Assembly (NCBI GenBank): GCA_039908105.1
Contig: JAMOBI010000061.1
Coordinates: 1-28,270 of the forward strand
Length of the DNA stretch: 28,270 nt
Direction: 5' to 3'
Source: Magnetaquiglobus sp039908105
Lineage (GTDB): Bacteria > Pseudomonadota > Magnetococcia > Magnetococcales > Magnetaquicoccaceae
Shown: one piece after another, positions 15,201 through 22,216 of the stretch
Layout of the letters: the number at the start of each line of letters is the position of its first letter
How positions within the stretch are numbered: the first letter of the stretch is position 1
The notes under the pieces: generated by a model
Databases searched by the model: none
What the model was told of the DNA's origin: nothing
What the model saw: only the letters and a program-made list of their open reading frames with translations
Program-made: the position numbers and the translations under genes

Positions 15201-16968
15201 CGATGATGTCGGCAGCGCCGTCGATGCCCGGCAGCTGCGGGGTGCGCAACAGAGAACCGATCCACAAGGGCGCCGGATTGGCGCGTCTCTCCAAAGCCTG
15301 GATGAATTGGGCGTAATACCCTTCCAGATGGGCGCGGCAGGCGGTGTGATCCACGCCGGCCAGATCGCGCACCCAATCCTCGAAGCGCACCAGCAGCAAT
15401 GACGGGCCGGTGTGGGTGGACAACAGGCTTTTCGGGTCGAGCAGCTCTTGGAATACCTGGTTGTAGCCGGCAAAGCGGCAGTCGATCGGGATGCCGAAGG
15501 CCTGACCCCACCAGCGGATGATCGGTGCGAGCGGTTCGGCGGTAAAGGTGGCGGCAATTGCCAGGGGGATCGCTTTGGGATCGGTTGGGAGCGCTGGCTG
15601 GTGGGTCGTGGCGCAAATGTCGTTCAGTCTCGACAGACCGGGGAGGGAGATCGCCCCCCAGGTCAAGGCTTCGTCGTCGCACACCCGGGTCAAGATCGCT
15701 TCCAGTTCGGCAACCAGGCGATCGACCCGATCCGGCGGGATGGCAGCGCGGTTGGCGATCATGGTGATGCCGAGGGTGGCACCGGGGACGAACTGCACGG
15801 TCAACGGGTAGTTGGAGTGATCGACCTGTTGGTACTGCTCGACTGCAAGGTTGCCCCCCTGGCCGTCCGGAATGACGAAGTGGGTCAATTCGGCGGCAGC
15901 GTAGTTCTCGAAGACCAGGATGTGATCGAGCGGCGTATCGCGCAGCGGGGTTTGTGCCTGGATCTCGGCGAGCGAGTGGTGGTGGTGCTCCTGGCCGGCG
16001 GTGGCGGCATCCTGGATCTGACGGCAGAGCCGGGTGAAAGGAAGGGTGGCCTCGGCGCGGATCCGTACCGGTACGGCGTTGATGAACAGCCCGACCATTT
16101 TTTCGACGTTTTCGATCTCCGGCGGACGTCCGGAGACCGTGGCGATGAAGACCACGTCGCGGGTTTGGTTGTGCAGCGCCAGCAGTGTCCCCCAGGCGGC
16201 CTGGATCAGGGTGTTGAGGGTGACGCGCGCGCGGGCGGCGCGCTGTTTGAGGCGGATGAAGAGCGCTTCCGGCAGTGTGTAGTGGCGCTCCTCGGGATCA
16301 AACGGCCCGTTGGGTTGTAATGAACACCCCGGCAGGGCGATGCGGCTGGCATAACCGGTCAACAGGCGTTGCCAGAAGCGCGCGGCGTTTTTTAAGTCGC
16401 GTTTTTCCAGCCAGGCGAGGTAGCGGGCGAACGAGACCGGGGCCGGCAGGCGGGCGGGCTGCCCGGCGAGCAGGGCGGCGTAGAGGGTCAGCGCCTCCTC
16501 GTGCAGAATGCCAACGCTCCAGCCGTCCAGGATGATGTGGTGGAAGCTGTGCACCACCTCGAAGCAATCGGCGGCGAGCTTGAAGAGCGCCATGCGCATC
16601 AGGGGATCGCGGGTCAAATCGAACCCTGCAGACCAGTCGGTCTCCTGATGCTGGTGGATACGGCGCCTTTGATCCTCGGGTGCCAGCTCGGATAGATCCT
16701 GGAAAAGGCAGGGGAGTTGTTGCGATTTCAGGATCACTTGACGAGGGTTTGCGACATTTTTATGCACGAAGCGGGCGCGCAACAGGTCGTGACGGGCCAT
16801 GACCTGGTTCCAGGCTGCCTCGAAATGCAGCGGATCGAGCCTGCCGCGCAAGCGAAAGCGGCACTGTTCAAAATAAGGGTTGGAGTCCCGATCGTGCAGG
16901 GCATGGAACAGCATCCCCTCCTGCATGGGGGTGAGGGGGAGGATCTGCTGGATCTCTTCTTTTTTCAT
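12274..16968 (-). CDS. Non-ribosomal peptide synthetase, first ORF: C-FkbH-PCP-C (truncated)
   Basis: 1564 residues from ATG 16968; an ATG 20 codons earlier (17028) lies only five bases past the candidate -10 box and is less likely. Domain 1 is a condensation domain with ILPLTPMQEGMLFHAL, typical of C domains that take D-configured donors, and active site HHIILDG near residue 143. Residues about 450-1010 form a complete FkbH domain: DCDNTLW near 666, LDDSHLECAEM, and a GNAT-like end with RTNQFN and SCRVLGRGVE. FkbH domains take 1,3-bisphosphoglycerate, remove phosphate and load a glyceryl unit on a carrier. After a Pro/Thr/Ala linker comes a PCP (FFELGGHSLKAVRL, Ser near 1143). A second, different C domain (SPAQLRLW, HHIISDG near 1339) stops at FDILVVMQPL, where about 20-30 residues and the frame are lost before it resumes at RFDLVFDFF in the next ORF. 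There is no A domain in this ORF. Confidence 0.9.
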   Translation of the reverse strand: MKKEEIQQILPLTPMQEGMLFHALHDRDSNPYFEQCRFRLRGRLDPLHFEAAWNQVMARHDLLRARFVHKNVANPRQVILKSQQLPCLFQDLSELAPEDQRRRIHQHQETDWSAGFDLTRDPLMRMALFKLAADCFEVVHSFHHIILDGWSVGILHEEALTLYAALLAGQPARLPAPVSFARYLAWLEKRDLKNAARFWQRLLTGYASRIALPGCSLQPNGPFDPEERHYTLPEALFIRLKQRAARARVTLNTLIQAAWGTLLALHNQTRDVVFIATVSGRPPEIENVEKMVGLFINAVPVRIRAEATLPFTRLCRQIQDAATAGQEHHHHSLAEIQAQTPLRDTPLDHILVFENYAAAELTHFVIPDGQGGNLAVEQYQQVDHSNYPLTVQFVPGATLGITMIANRAAIPPDRVDRLVAELEAILTRVCDDEALTWGAISLPGLSRLNDICATTHQPALPTDPKAIPLAIAATFTAEPLAPIIRWWGQAFGIPIDCRFAGYNQVFQELLDPKSLLSTHTGPSLLLVRFEDWVRDLAGVDHTACRAHLEGYYAQFIQALERRANPAPLWIGSLLRTPQLPGIDGAADIIAELYQRLDAWIRNQATCELLPLDQLAKRHAIREIFDPEQDKSGHIPFTDETLAAMGATIARRVHALKATPFKVIVLDCDNTLWQGICGEGGSAGLVITPGHQALQRFVLARQGEGFLIALNSKNNPEDVWEVFENHPDMVLKRDQVVAWRINWQPKSTNLRELAGELNLGLDSFIFLDDSHLECAEMMTHCPEVLTLRLPGDPDDLPLFLDLIWAFDRHQVTTEDQQRAAMYLEEQQRRQHQERAGSLEDFLKSLDIRVYLEPIRPESLARVAQLTQRTNQFNISTIRRSEEEVEALLGQPDWFGWCVHVTDRFGHYGLVGVVLAERIAARLHLESFLLSCRVLGRGVERAILSALRHHGLALGVTTLTAEYRQTAKNTPALEFLTNSPLKKQAETAQGVLYAAPLIDLPERPLHAELIPGAPPVQPTTAPAVTTPAITAPITATPNSAAKPPTGNTSSDSHTSKPSPDARRLLNWQPTMTGEKELKHQAHYLPLIHQTGEKMVALPVEEAIQRERLSTPYAPPQGEMQRTMTTLWQEVLGSEKIGRYDSFFELGGHSLKAVRLVARLQKQFGVAVSLSEIFAHPTIARLTALVQNRTQAQLDPIPPLPEAASYAVSPAQLRLWILQQMEREAIAYNTTSWFDFRGALRVDLLEEALDAVARRHETLRTTFITDSDGPERFALPRQKIHPQPLTRLIRRDLSMAANPEAEARAHALREARTPFDLASGPLYRIELLKLEAERHLLLLNMHHIISDGWSLEILQNETITLYMARLAKQAAQLPPLPIHYKEYAAHQNARLTGADATRARDYWLHKIDLSEPPALVATDFPRPPVQTFQGKILLHDFAPERRDTLMQLGSAHQATLFMVVTALIKTLIWRHSGSHEARPVIVGTPVAGRDRPELEEQIGLYLNTLALFDRVDPDEGFDALLERVKQSVTEAFSHQFYPFDRLVEELKIERDMSRSPLFDILVVMQPL

Positions 16969-17033
16969 GATGTTATAAAGCCGTATTGCGTCTGATTCCG
17001 ATTTGTGGCACTGGATGCGTCCAGTCATTGATC

Positions 17034-17061
17034 AGTATAGCCAACATCCCGGAAGAGGCAA
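17034..17061 (-). promoter_or_regulatory. Candidate sigma-70 promoter of the NRPS operon
   Basis: On the minus strand TTGCCT (17056-17061) and TATACT (17034-17039) are spaced by 16 bp. Transcription would begin near 17027, giving a leader of about 60 bases before ATG 16968. A short palindrome, ACTGGA-TGCG-TCCAGT (17010-17025), lies in the early leader and could be an operator or a small hairpin. This is judged by eye only. Confidence 0.42.
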
Positions 17062-17179
17062 ATTTTTTCGTGGTTTTGGACTTTTTCTTTGACTTCTTCC
17101 AGAGAAATGCTGATACTAGGCTATGATATAAAAATTGATAGTTGTTATAAAGATTATATTCTAGCGAGGTGATAATACC

Positions 17180-18097
17180 ATGGTTTTTAAAAGGGGACGC
17201 AAGTATGCTGACCTTCTTGCCGCCCAGACAGGTGAATCCCCCTCCTTCGTCAACTCCCTGGATTCTGATCATCGACCAACCTCTGAGCACCCCCTGGTGT
17301 CGGAGGTGCAAGATGCCGCACAAAGTTCGGACAATGCCGCTGTTTCCGGCCCGGTCGAGCCGACGAGTTCAGCGGAGCGGGTGAGTGAGGCCGAGGGGCA
17401 TTCTGTCGGGTCGCCTCCGGAGTCCCAACCCTCGGAAACCGCCGCACCGGTCGATCCGAATCCATCCAACTTTTCTCAACCAGGATCCGGCATCAATCCG
17501 GATCGACCGGGCCAAGCCCAGTCCAGCCACCCCAAGGAGTCTGTTAAAATGAGTGAGACCGAGACCGTTGTAGAGACCGAAGCCGAAGCCCCGCCGGCTG
17601 AGCCGGTTGCCAAAACCGACGCGCAGATCGCCGAGCGTCTGAAAGAGGCGCAGAACATGACCAAGAACTACATGTTCGCCTCTCTGGGTACCGGGCTCGT
17701 GCCGGTGCCGACCGTGGATGTGGGGATCCTGATCGGCATCCAGTCCCGTCTTTTGTACAAGCTGGCCAAGCTGTATGATCTCAAATTCACTGAAGAGATC
17801 GGCAAGAAACTGCTGATGTCTCTGATGGGTGGCACGCTGCCGGTGGCTGGTGGCATGGGTTTGGCCAGCATGCTCAAGGCCTTTCCGGGTGTCGGCAGCT
17901 GGATCGGCATGACCAGCATGGCGGTTTTTGGTGCTGCTGCCACCTATGCCGTGGGTCGGGTCTTCATTCAGCACTTCGAGTCGGGCGGCAACTTCTTTAA
18001 TTTCGATCCCGCCAAGACCCGCGCCTACTTCCGCGAAGAGTTCGAGGCCGGCAAGAAGGTGGCCGAGGCCATGCGCTCCGAGCAGAATGCTGCCTGA
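17180..18097 (+). CDS. DUF697-like membrane-associated protein with long disordered N-terminus
   Basis: 305 residues from ATG 17180, with GAGGTG nine bases upstream. Residues 1-125 are Ser/Pro/Glu-rich and look disordered. From about 140 onward lies a DUF697-like domain (YcjF/GTPase-associated family): GLVPVPTVDVGILIGIQ, then LMSLMGGTLPVAGG and a hydrophobic glycine-rich stretch to about 262 with two likely membrane-inserting helices. It ends in a charged helix (AYFREEFEAGKKVAEAM). The function of DUF697 is poorly known; members occur beside dynamin-like or Era-type GTPases, none of which is visible here. A second in-frame ATG at 17549 has its own excellent AAGGAG and would give a 182-residue protein with the DUF697 part only, so the long form may be wrong or both may be made. 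It is divergent from the NRPS operon across about 150 bp and ends before a strong terminator. Confidence 0.75.
   Translation: MVFKRGRKYADLLAAQTGESPSFVNSLDSDHRPTSEHPLVSEVQDAAQSSDNAAVSGPVEPTSSAERVSEAEGHSVGSPPESQPSETAAPVDPNPSNFSQPGSGINPDRPGQAQSSHPKESVKMSETETVVETEAEAPPAEPVAKTDAQIAERLKEAQNMTKNYMFASLGTGLVPVPTVDVGILIGIQSRLLYKLAKLYDLKFTEEIGKKLLMSLMGGTLPVAGGMGLASMLKAFPGVGSWIGMTSMAVFGAAATYAVGRVFIQHFESGGNFFNFDPAKTRAYFREEFEAGKKVAEAMRSEQNAA
17534..17551 (+). promoter_or_regulatory. Internal ribosome-binding site and alternative start in the DUF697 gene
   Basis: AAGGAG at 17534-17539 stands nine bases before an in-frame ATG at 17549 (Met124 of the long form, followed by SETETVVETE). It is a better site than that of the first ATG, and it falls exactly between the disordered N-terminal segment and the conserved domain. 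Confidence 0.5.
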
Positions 18098-18226
18098 TTT
18101 ATTGGCGTTTCACGGTCGTTGTTTTAAAAAAAAACGTCTGAAAAAAAGAGTTTCATGCCGGAGTTGTTCGGGTATGCGATCTTTTGTTTCGATGTGGCTG
18201 GTCATGCGACCCGGTTGGTTTGTCTG

Positions 18227-18267
18227 ACCTCTTGTTCCGCCCACTTGGGCGGGACAAGAGGTCTTTT
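18227..18267 (+). terminator. Strong rho-independent terminator after the DUF697 gene
   Basis: A 16-bp stem with one G-T wobble pair (arms 18227-18242 and 18247-18262) closes a four-base loop and is followed by TCTTTTC. It lies 130 bp behind the DUF697 stop and 18 bp before the SPFH start, so the SPFH gene either needs a promoter inside this short space or depends on read-through. Confidence 0.7.
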
Positions 18268-18284
18268 CATGTGGGAATGCTCGG

Positions 18285-19145
18285 ATGATGAAGCAATTAT
18301 CCTCTTTTGGGGACCGTTTCCGCGCATGGATTCGCAATGCCGGGATGACCTTTTCCGTCACTTTTTTGATCCTGGTCATCATCGTCATTTTCCTGTGGCC
18401 GCGCATCGTGATCACCATCCAGGCCGGTGAGGGTGGGGTGCTCTACAAGCGATTCTTCGGCGGTACGGTGGTGGATACCGTCTATCCCGAAGGGCTCTAC
18501 CTGATCTGGCCGTGGGACAAGCTGACCGCCTATGATCTGCGCCTGCGGGCGCTGGTGCGCGATTTCACCGTGCTCACCTCGGTGGGCCTGCCGGTGACCC
18601 TCAAGTTGTCGATCCGCTACAAGCCGGAACAGAGCATGCTGGGTTATCTGCATCAGCGCGTTGGACCCGAGTACGTCGATTCGGTGGTGATTCCCGAGGT
18701 GGAGGCCGCTTTGCGGCGCGCCATCGGCGGTTACTCCCCGGAGGCGATCTACACCACCCGCAAGGGGATGCTCCAGGAGATCATCGGTGAGGCACTGGAG
18801 CCGGCCAGTCAGAAGTTCGTGATCATCGACGATGTGATCATCCGTGCGGTTTCGCTGCCGGAGCCGATCCAGCGTGCCATCGAGGAGAAGCTGGTGCACG
18901 AACAGCAGATGCAGGCCTACGTCTATCGGCTGGAGAAGGAGCACCAGGAGGCTGAGCGCAAACGGCGCGAAGCGCAGGGGATCTACGATTACCAGAAAAA
19001 GGTCAGCGAGTCGCTCAAGGATCCGGAGATCCTCAAATGGCTCGGGATCCAGGCCACCGAAAAATTGGCCGAATCCAACAACGCCAAGATCGTGGTCGTG
19101 GGTGCGGGCAAGGATGGTTTGCCGTTGATTCTCGGCAGCCAGTGA
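18285..19145 (+). CDS. Prohibitin / SPFH-domain membrane protein
   Basis: 286 residues. After a short basic cytoplasmic start, one membrane helix spans about residues 21-40 (MTFSVTFLILVIIVIFLW). The SPFH/band-7 domain follows: AGEGGVLYKRFFGGT, YPEGLYLIWPWDKL, then LRLRALVRDFTVLTSVGLPV and the YKP strand, ending at about 200 with IIDDVIIRAVSLPEPI. A charged coiled coil (VHEQQMQAYVYRLEKEHQEAERKRREAQ) and a short C-terminal tail with IVVVGAGKDGLPLILG complete the protein, the normal prohibitin/HflK-like build. Such proteins form ring or cage-like scaffolds that organise membrane proteases or lipid domains. It is followed after 21 bp by a binding-protein gene in the same direction, so the two are probably co-transcribed. 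No link to the natural-product genes is evident. Confidence 0.88.
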   Translation: MMKQLSSFGDRFRAWIRNAGMTFSVTFLILVIIVIFLWPRIVITIQAGEGGVLYKRFFGGTVVDTVYPEGLYLIWPWDKLTAYDLRLRALVRDFTVLTSVGLPVTLKLSIRYKPEQSMLGYLHQRVGPEYVDSVVIPEVEAALRRAIGGYSPEAIYTTRKGMLQEIIGEALEPASQKFVIIDDVIIRAVSLPEPIQRAIEEKLVHEQQMQAYVYRLEKEHQEAERKRREAQGIYDYQKKVSESLKDPEILKWLGIQATEKLAESNNAKIVVVGAGKDGLPLILGSQ

Positions 19146-19166
19146 TGCGGATGTGAAACCAGCGTC

Positions 19167-20513
19167 ATGAAAAGATCGCATCTGCTCATTCTGATCGGCC
19201 TGGTGCTCGTGTTCGGGGCGGCGCAACTCTATTTTTTCGCCCCGGACAAGGTGATGGCGGTTGTGCAGCCGTGGTTGGAAAAGATCCCCGGCCACACCAA
19301 ATCGGCCAAGCCGGCCAAACTTGAGGAGGATCTTTCACCGATCCGCATCGGCTATGGATATTACACCGCGAACAAGCGCGAGGCTTTCACCAACGGCATT
19401 CTGATGGCGGTCGACCAGGTCAACGCCTCTCCCAACGGGGTCTACAAGGGGCGCAAGATCGAAGCGGTTGAGGTGGATCTGCCGACATCGTCCAATCCAA
19501 ACGAGATGTGGGGGTTTGCCAAGGATATCGCGGAACAGAACTTCGTGGCCACGATCCTTTCGGCGGGCGGCGGTGGCGAAAACGCCATTATCGGTTCGGC
19601 GGTGTTCGAAAAAAACCGGATTATCAATCTGTGGCCCTATACCACGACCACCAAGCTGACTCAGCACAATTTCAAGTATACTTTTCGTAATGTTCCCAAC
19701 AACAGCGCACAGGCCGAGGTGATGGCCAAGGTGTGCGCGGAAGCCGGCTGCAAGAATGTCGGCATCGTTTATGTCAGGAGTTCGACCGGCGAGGAGTTGG
19801 CCGCTCTTCTGAACAAACACATCAATCACCTGGAGGATGCGGCCGTCACCTTCTATCAGTCCATCTATCCGGATCAGAAGGATTACTTCCCGATCATCGC
19901 CCGTCTTCTGACCAAGCATCAGACCAAGAAACTGGACGCGCTCTTTTTTTCCGGTTCCTCGCGTGAAGCGATTCCCTTCGTCAAATTGCTGCGTGAAGTC
20001 CGCATCGATATCCCGGTGGTATTTGGTTTTTCCCAGAACGATCCAAAATTTCTGGAAGCGGATGCCCATGGCTACTCACCGGTCTATGGATCGGTGGTTG
20101 TGGGGATTTTTGATGAGGCCAACGAGGAGAACAAGCAGTTCATCAAAGAGTACCGCCAGAAGTACAAAAAGAAACTCTCTTCGTATACCACAGCTGCCCA
20201 GGCGTATGATTCGGTGATGTTGCTGGTGGAGGCGATGCGTTACTCCAAATCCGCGGATCCGGACAGCATGGTCTCCTATCTGCGTTATGGTGGGGCATTG
20301 GTTGCCGGCGACAAAAAGAAGAAGCGCCAACGGCACCATTTCCAGAACGGTGAGATCATCAGTCAGGACTATTTTTTGCAAATCGTGCGTCATCGGGAGA
20401 ACAAGGAAGGCAAGCAGGTCTACTATTTCGACACCTATCGCAAGGAGGATGAGTGCATCTTTCAGGTGGGGGTCTCCTGTCTGGGGTGTCGGGAGGTGGA
20501 TGCCGCCAGGTGA
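19167..20513 (+). CDS. LivJ-like periplasmic ligand-binding protein (Peripla_BP_6), membrane-anchored
   Basis: 448 residues. A hydrophobic segment at residues 5-24 (HLLILIGLVLVFGAAQLYFF) without lipobox or clear signal-peptidase site suggests an uncleaved anchor. From residue 57 (IRIGYGYYTANKREAFTNGI) the protein follows the type I periplasmic binding fold of branched-chain amino-acid receptors: GILMAVDQVNASPNGVYKGR, the ILSAGGGGENAIIGSAVFEK segment that contacts ligand, VGIVYVRSSTGEELA, then LDALFFSGSSREAIPFVKLL and TAAQAYDSVMLLVEAM. A C-terminal extension from about 400 holds three cysteines (ECIFQVGVSCLGC). No ABC permease or ATPase is nearby, so it may be a sensor or scaffold rather than a transporter subunit. 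It ends the SPFH operon; a REP-rich intergenic stretch of 514 bp follows. Confidence 0.8.
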   Translation: MKRSHLLILIGLVLVFGAAQLYFFAPDKVMAVVQPWLEKIPGHTKSAKPAKLEEDLSPIRIGYGYYTANKREAFTNGILMAVDQVNASPNGVYKGRKIEAVEVDLPTSSNPNEMWGFAKDIAEQNFVATILSAGGGGENAIIGSAVFEKNRIINLWPYTTTTKLTQHNFKYTFRNVPNNSAQAEVMAKVCAEAGCKNVGIVYVRSSTGEELAALLNKHINHLEDAAVTFYQSIYPDQKDYFPIIARLLTKHQTKKLDALFFSGSSREAIPFVKLLREVRIDIPVVFGFSQNDPKFLEADAHGYSPVYGSVVVGIFDEANEENKQFIKEYRQKYKKKLSSYTTAAQAYDSVMLLVEAMRYSKSADPDSMVSYLRYGGALVAGDKKKKRQRHHFQNGEIISQDYFLQIVRHRENKEGKQVYYFDTYRKEDECIFQVGVSCLGCREVDAAR

Positions 20514-20580
20514 GGTTCCCCTCACCGAGGCGGGTCATGATGGGTCGCTGTCGCTAAGGTGTGCGGCTGGGTTTGCCGCT

Positions 20581-20651
20581 AAACCGCAACCAGCCTGGAA
20601 TGAGCAGTTTTTATTAAACCGCAACCATCACGGGATGCGCAGTTCCATTAA
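20581..20651 (+). repeat. Two tandem REP-like units
   Basis: Two direct copies, about 35 bp apart, both begin AAACCGCAACCA and share GG-ATG-GCAGTT and a following ATT (20581-20615 and 20616-20651). Two related units in the opposite direction occur at 20850-20877 and 20947-20973. Confidence 0.65.
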
Positions 20652-20653
20652 TA

Positions 20654-20826
20654 GGGGTCCAGGGGGATTATCCCCCTGGTGGGATCCAAGGGCGAAGCCC
20701 TTGGGACTGTAGCTTTTGACTTTAAAGCGCGCTCTTTTCAAGAAGCATTGTTCGCGCCTTTTGCGAAAAATGCGCCGCGCGCCGCCTTCGCGGGAGTCGT
20801 TTCCGTCTTTTGGAAACGACTCCCGC
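20654..20826 (+). repeat. Triple-hairpin intergenic element, copy A
   Basis: Three hairpins in a row. Hairpin 1 (20659-20679) pairs CCAGGGGGA with TCCCCCTGG. Hairpin 2 (20686-20704) pairs CCAAGGGC with GCCCTTGG. Hairpin 3 has perfect 15-bp arms at 20790-20804 and 20812-20826 around a GTCTTTT loop. The spacer between hairpins 2 and 3 contains CTTTTGACTTTA and GCGCCGCGCGCCGCCTT, shared with copy B at 22217-22402. No reading frame here looks coding. Confidence 0.8.
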
Positions 20827-20849
20827 ATTTTGCACGCGGCCTTGCGGAA

Positions 20850-20973
20850 AACCAAGCATCCCAAAATGGGGGCGGTTTTTAAGGCAAAATCAAAACCCTG
20901 GGAGATGAATCTCCCAGACCCGCTCTTTTTTTTACCCGTAACACGACACATCCCAAGCTGGGTGCGGTTTAAC
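20850..20973 (-). repeat. Two further REP-like units in opposite orientation
   Basis: Read on the minus strand, 20850-20877 gives AAACCGCCCCCATTTTGGGA and 20947-20973 gives AAACCGCACCCAGCTTGGGA. Both resemble the plus-strand units at 20581-20651. Together the four units flank element A as two outward-matching pairs. Between them lies the hairpin at 20898-20917. Confidence 0.6.
20898..20933 (+). terminator. Probable terminator upstream of the acyl-CoA dehydrogenase
   Basis: CTGGGAGAT pairs perfectly with ATCTCCCAG across a two-base loop (20898-20917), and eight or nine T follow after a short GACCCGC spacer. The spacer is longer than usual, so efficiency is uncertain. It would stop transcripts coming from the SPFH/binding-protein unit. 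Confidence 0.5.
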
Positions 20974-21027
20974 CTCTGCAATCAAAATCGGCATTTTTCC
21001 CAGCCGGGGAAAAGGTGAAGGTACGAC

Positions 21028-22197
21028 ATGGAGTGGACTCCGGAACAGTTGAGCGCGCAAGAAGGCTGCAAACGTTTCGTCGATGAGGTGATCGTGCCGT
21101 TTGCTGATCAATGGGACCGCGAGGAGCGTCTGCCCGAGGCGATCGTGCGTGCCATGGCGGACAAGGGGTATCTGGGCGCGACCATCCCGGCCTTGTGGGG
21201 TGGGGGCGGGTATGACAGCGGCACCTTCGGCATGCTCTGCGAGGAGATCGGGCGTGGCAGCGCGTCGTTGTTGAGCCTGCTGACCGTACACGGCATGGTG
21301 TGTCAGGCCTTGACCCTCTGGGGGAGCGACGAGCAGCAGCAACAGTGGTTGCCGCGCCTGGCCTCGGGGGCCACGCTGGGGGCATTCGCCCTGACCGAGC
21401 CGAACATCGGCAGCGATGCCAAGAGTGTCGAGACCCAGGTCGTCCGACTTTCCGATGGTTCTTATCGTATCACTGGTAAAAAGAAATGGATCTCCTGCGG
21501 CCAGATTGCCGATCTGTTTTTGCTCTTCGCCCAGTTGGAGGGCAAGCCGGTGGCCTTTCTGGTGGAAAAGGATCGAGTCGGGTTTTCGCGCGCGCCTTTG
21601 AATGGATTGTTGGGTTTTCGTGCCGCGATGCTCGCCGAGTTGACCCTGGATGGGTGTGTGGTGCCGGAGGGGAACATGGTGGGGCGTCCGGGTTTTGGAT
21701 TCACCCATGTGGCAGGGGCGGCGCTCGATCACGGGCGGTTTTGTGTGGGCAGCGGGTGTGTCGGGCTGGCGCGTGCCTGCCTTGAGGCCTGTCTGGACTA
21801 CACCAGCGAGCGCAAGCAGTTCGGTGTGCATCTGCGCGAGCATCCGTTGATCCAGCGCATGCTCACCGACATGATCACCCATATTGAGGCCGCCCGTTTG
21901 TTGAGCATCGAGGCGGGTCGCATGAAGGATGCGCGCGATCCACGTTCGATCATGGCCACGTCGACGGCCAAATATTTCGCCTCAACCATGGCGATGCGTA
22001 TTGCTTCCGATGCGGTGCAGATTCATGGCGCCAATGGTTGCAGTGCGGATTATCCGGTGCAGCGTTATTTCCGCGATGCCAAGATCATGGAGATCATCGA
22101 GGGGAGCAATCAGATTCAGCAGACCATCATTGCCAAGTTCGGGCATTTGGATCATGTGCGGGATCAGCGGGCCAAGAATCGCAAGGGGAAGGGATGA
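21028..22197 (+). CDS. Acyl-CoA/acyl-ACP dehydrogenase, FkbI/ZmaE-like
   Basis: 389 residues from ATG 21028 with AAGGTGAAGG about eight bases upstream. It is a complete acyl-CoA dehydrogenase: ALTEPNIGSDA in the FAD/substrate-binding middle part, GFRAAMLAELTLDGCVVP, RKQFGVHL at about 270, and the catalytic Glu358 in IMEIIEGSNQIQ. In beta-oxidation such enzymes act on acyl-CoA. In methoxymalonyl/hydroxymalonyl pathways the FkbI/ZmaE homologue oxidises the 2-hydroxy-3-oxo intermediate on an ACP to hydroxymalonyl-ACP. The following genes (FkbH, 3-hydroxyacyl-CoA dehydrogenase, ACP) are exactly the partners of that pathway and share its orientation, so I assign it there. An ordinary short-chain acyl-CoA dehydrogenase role cannot be excluded from sequence alone. 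It is preceded by repeat element A and followed by element B. Confidence 0.88.
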   Translation: MEWTPEQLSAQEGCKRFVDEVIVPFADQWDREERLPEAIVRAMADKGYLGATIPALWGGGGYDSGTFGMLCEEIGRGSASLLSLLTVHGMVCQALTLWGSDEQQQQWLPRLASGATLGAFALTEPNIGSDAKSVETQVVRLSDGSYRITGKKKWISCGQIADLFLLFAQLEGKPVAFLVEKDRVGFSRAPLNGLLGFRAAMLAELTLDGCVVPEGNMVGRPGFGFTHVAGAALDHGRFCVGSGCVGLARACLEACLDYTSERKQFGVHLREHPLIQRMLTDMITHIEAARLLSIEAGRMKDARDPRSIMATSTAKYFASTMAMRIASDAVQIHGANGCSADYPVQRYFRDAKIMEIIEGSNQIQQTIIAKFGHLDHVRDQRAKNRKGKG

Positions 22198-22216
22198 GTT
22201 GTTGTTTTTTCTATGA

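Noticed and set aside
17369..17974. 201-codon minus-strand frame opposite the DUF697 gene
   Set aside because: Gly/Arg/Leu-rich mirror frame without ribosome-binding site or recognisable domain.
20654..20826. Element A as simple rho-independent terminators or as a CRISPR array
   Set aside because: Hairpins 1-3 lack the adjacent T-run needed for termination, and there are no regularly spaced identical repeats with unique spacers.
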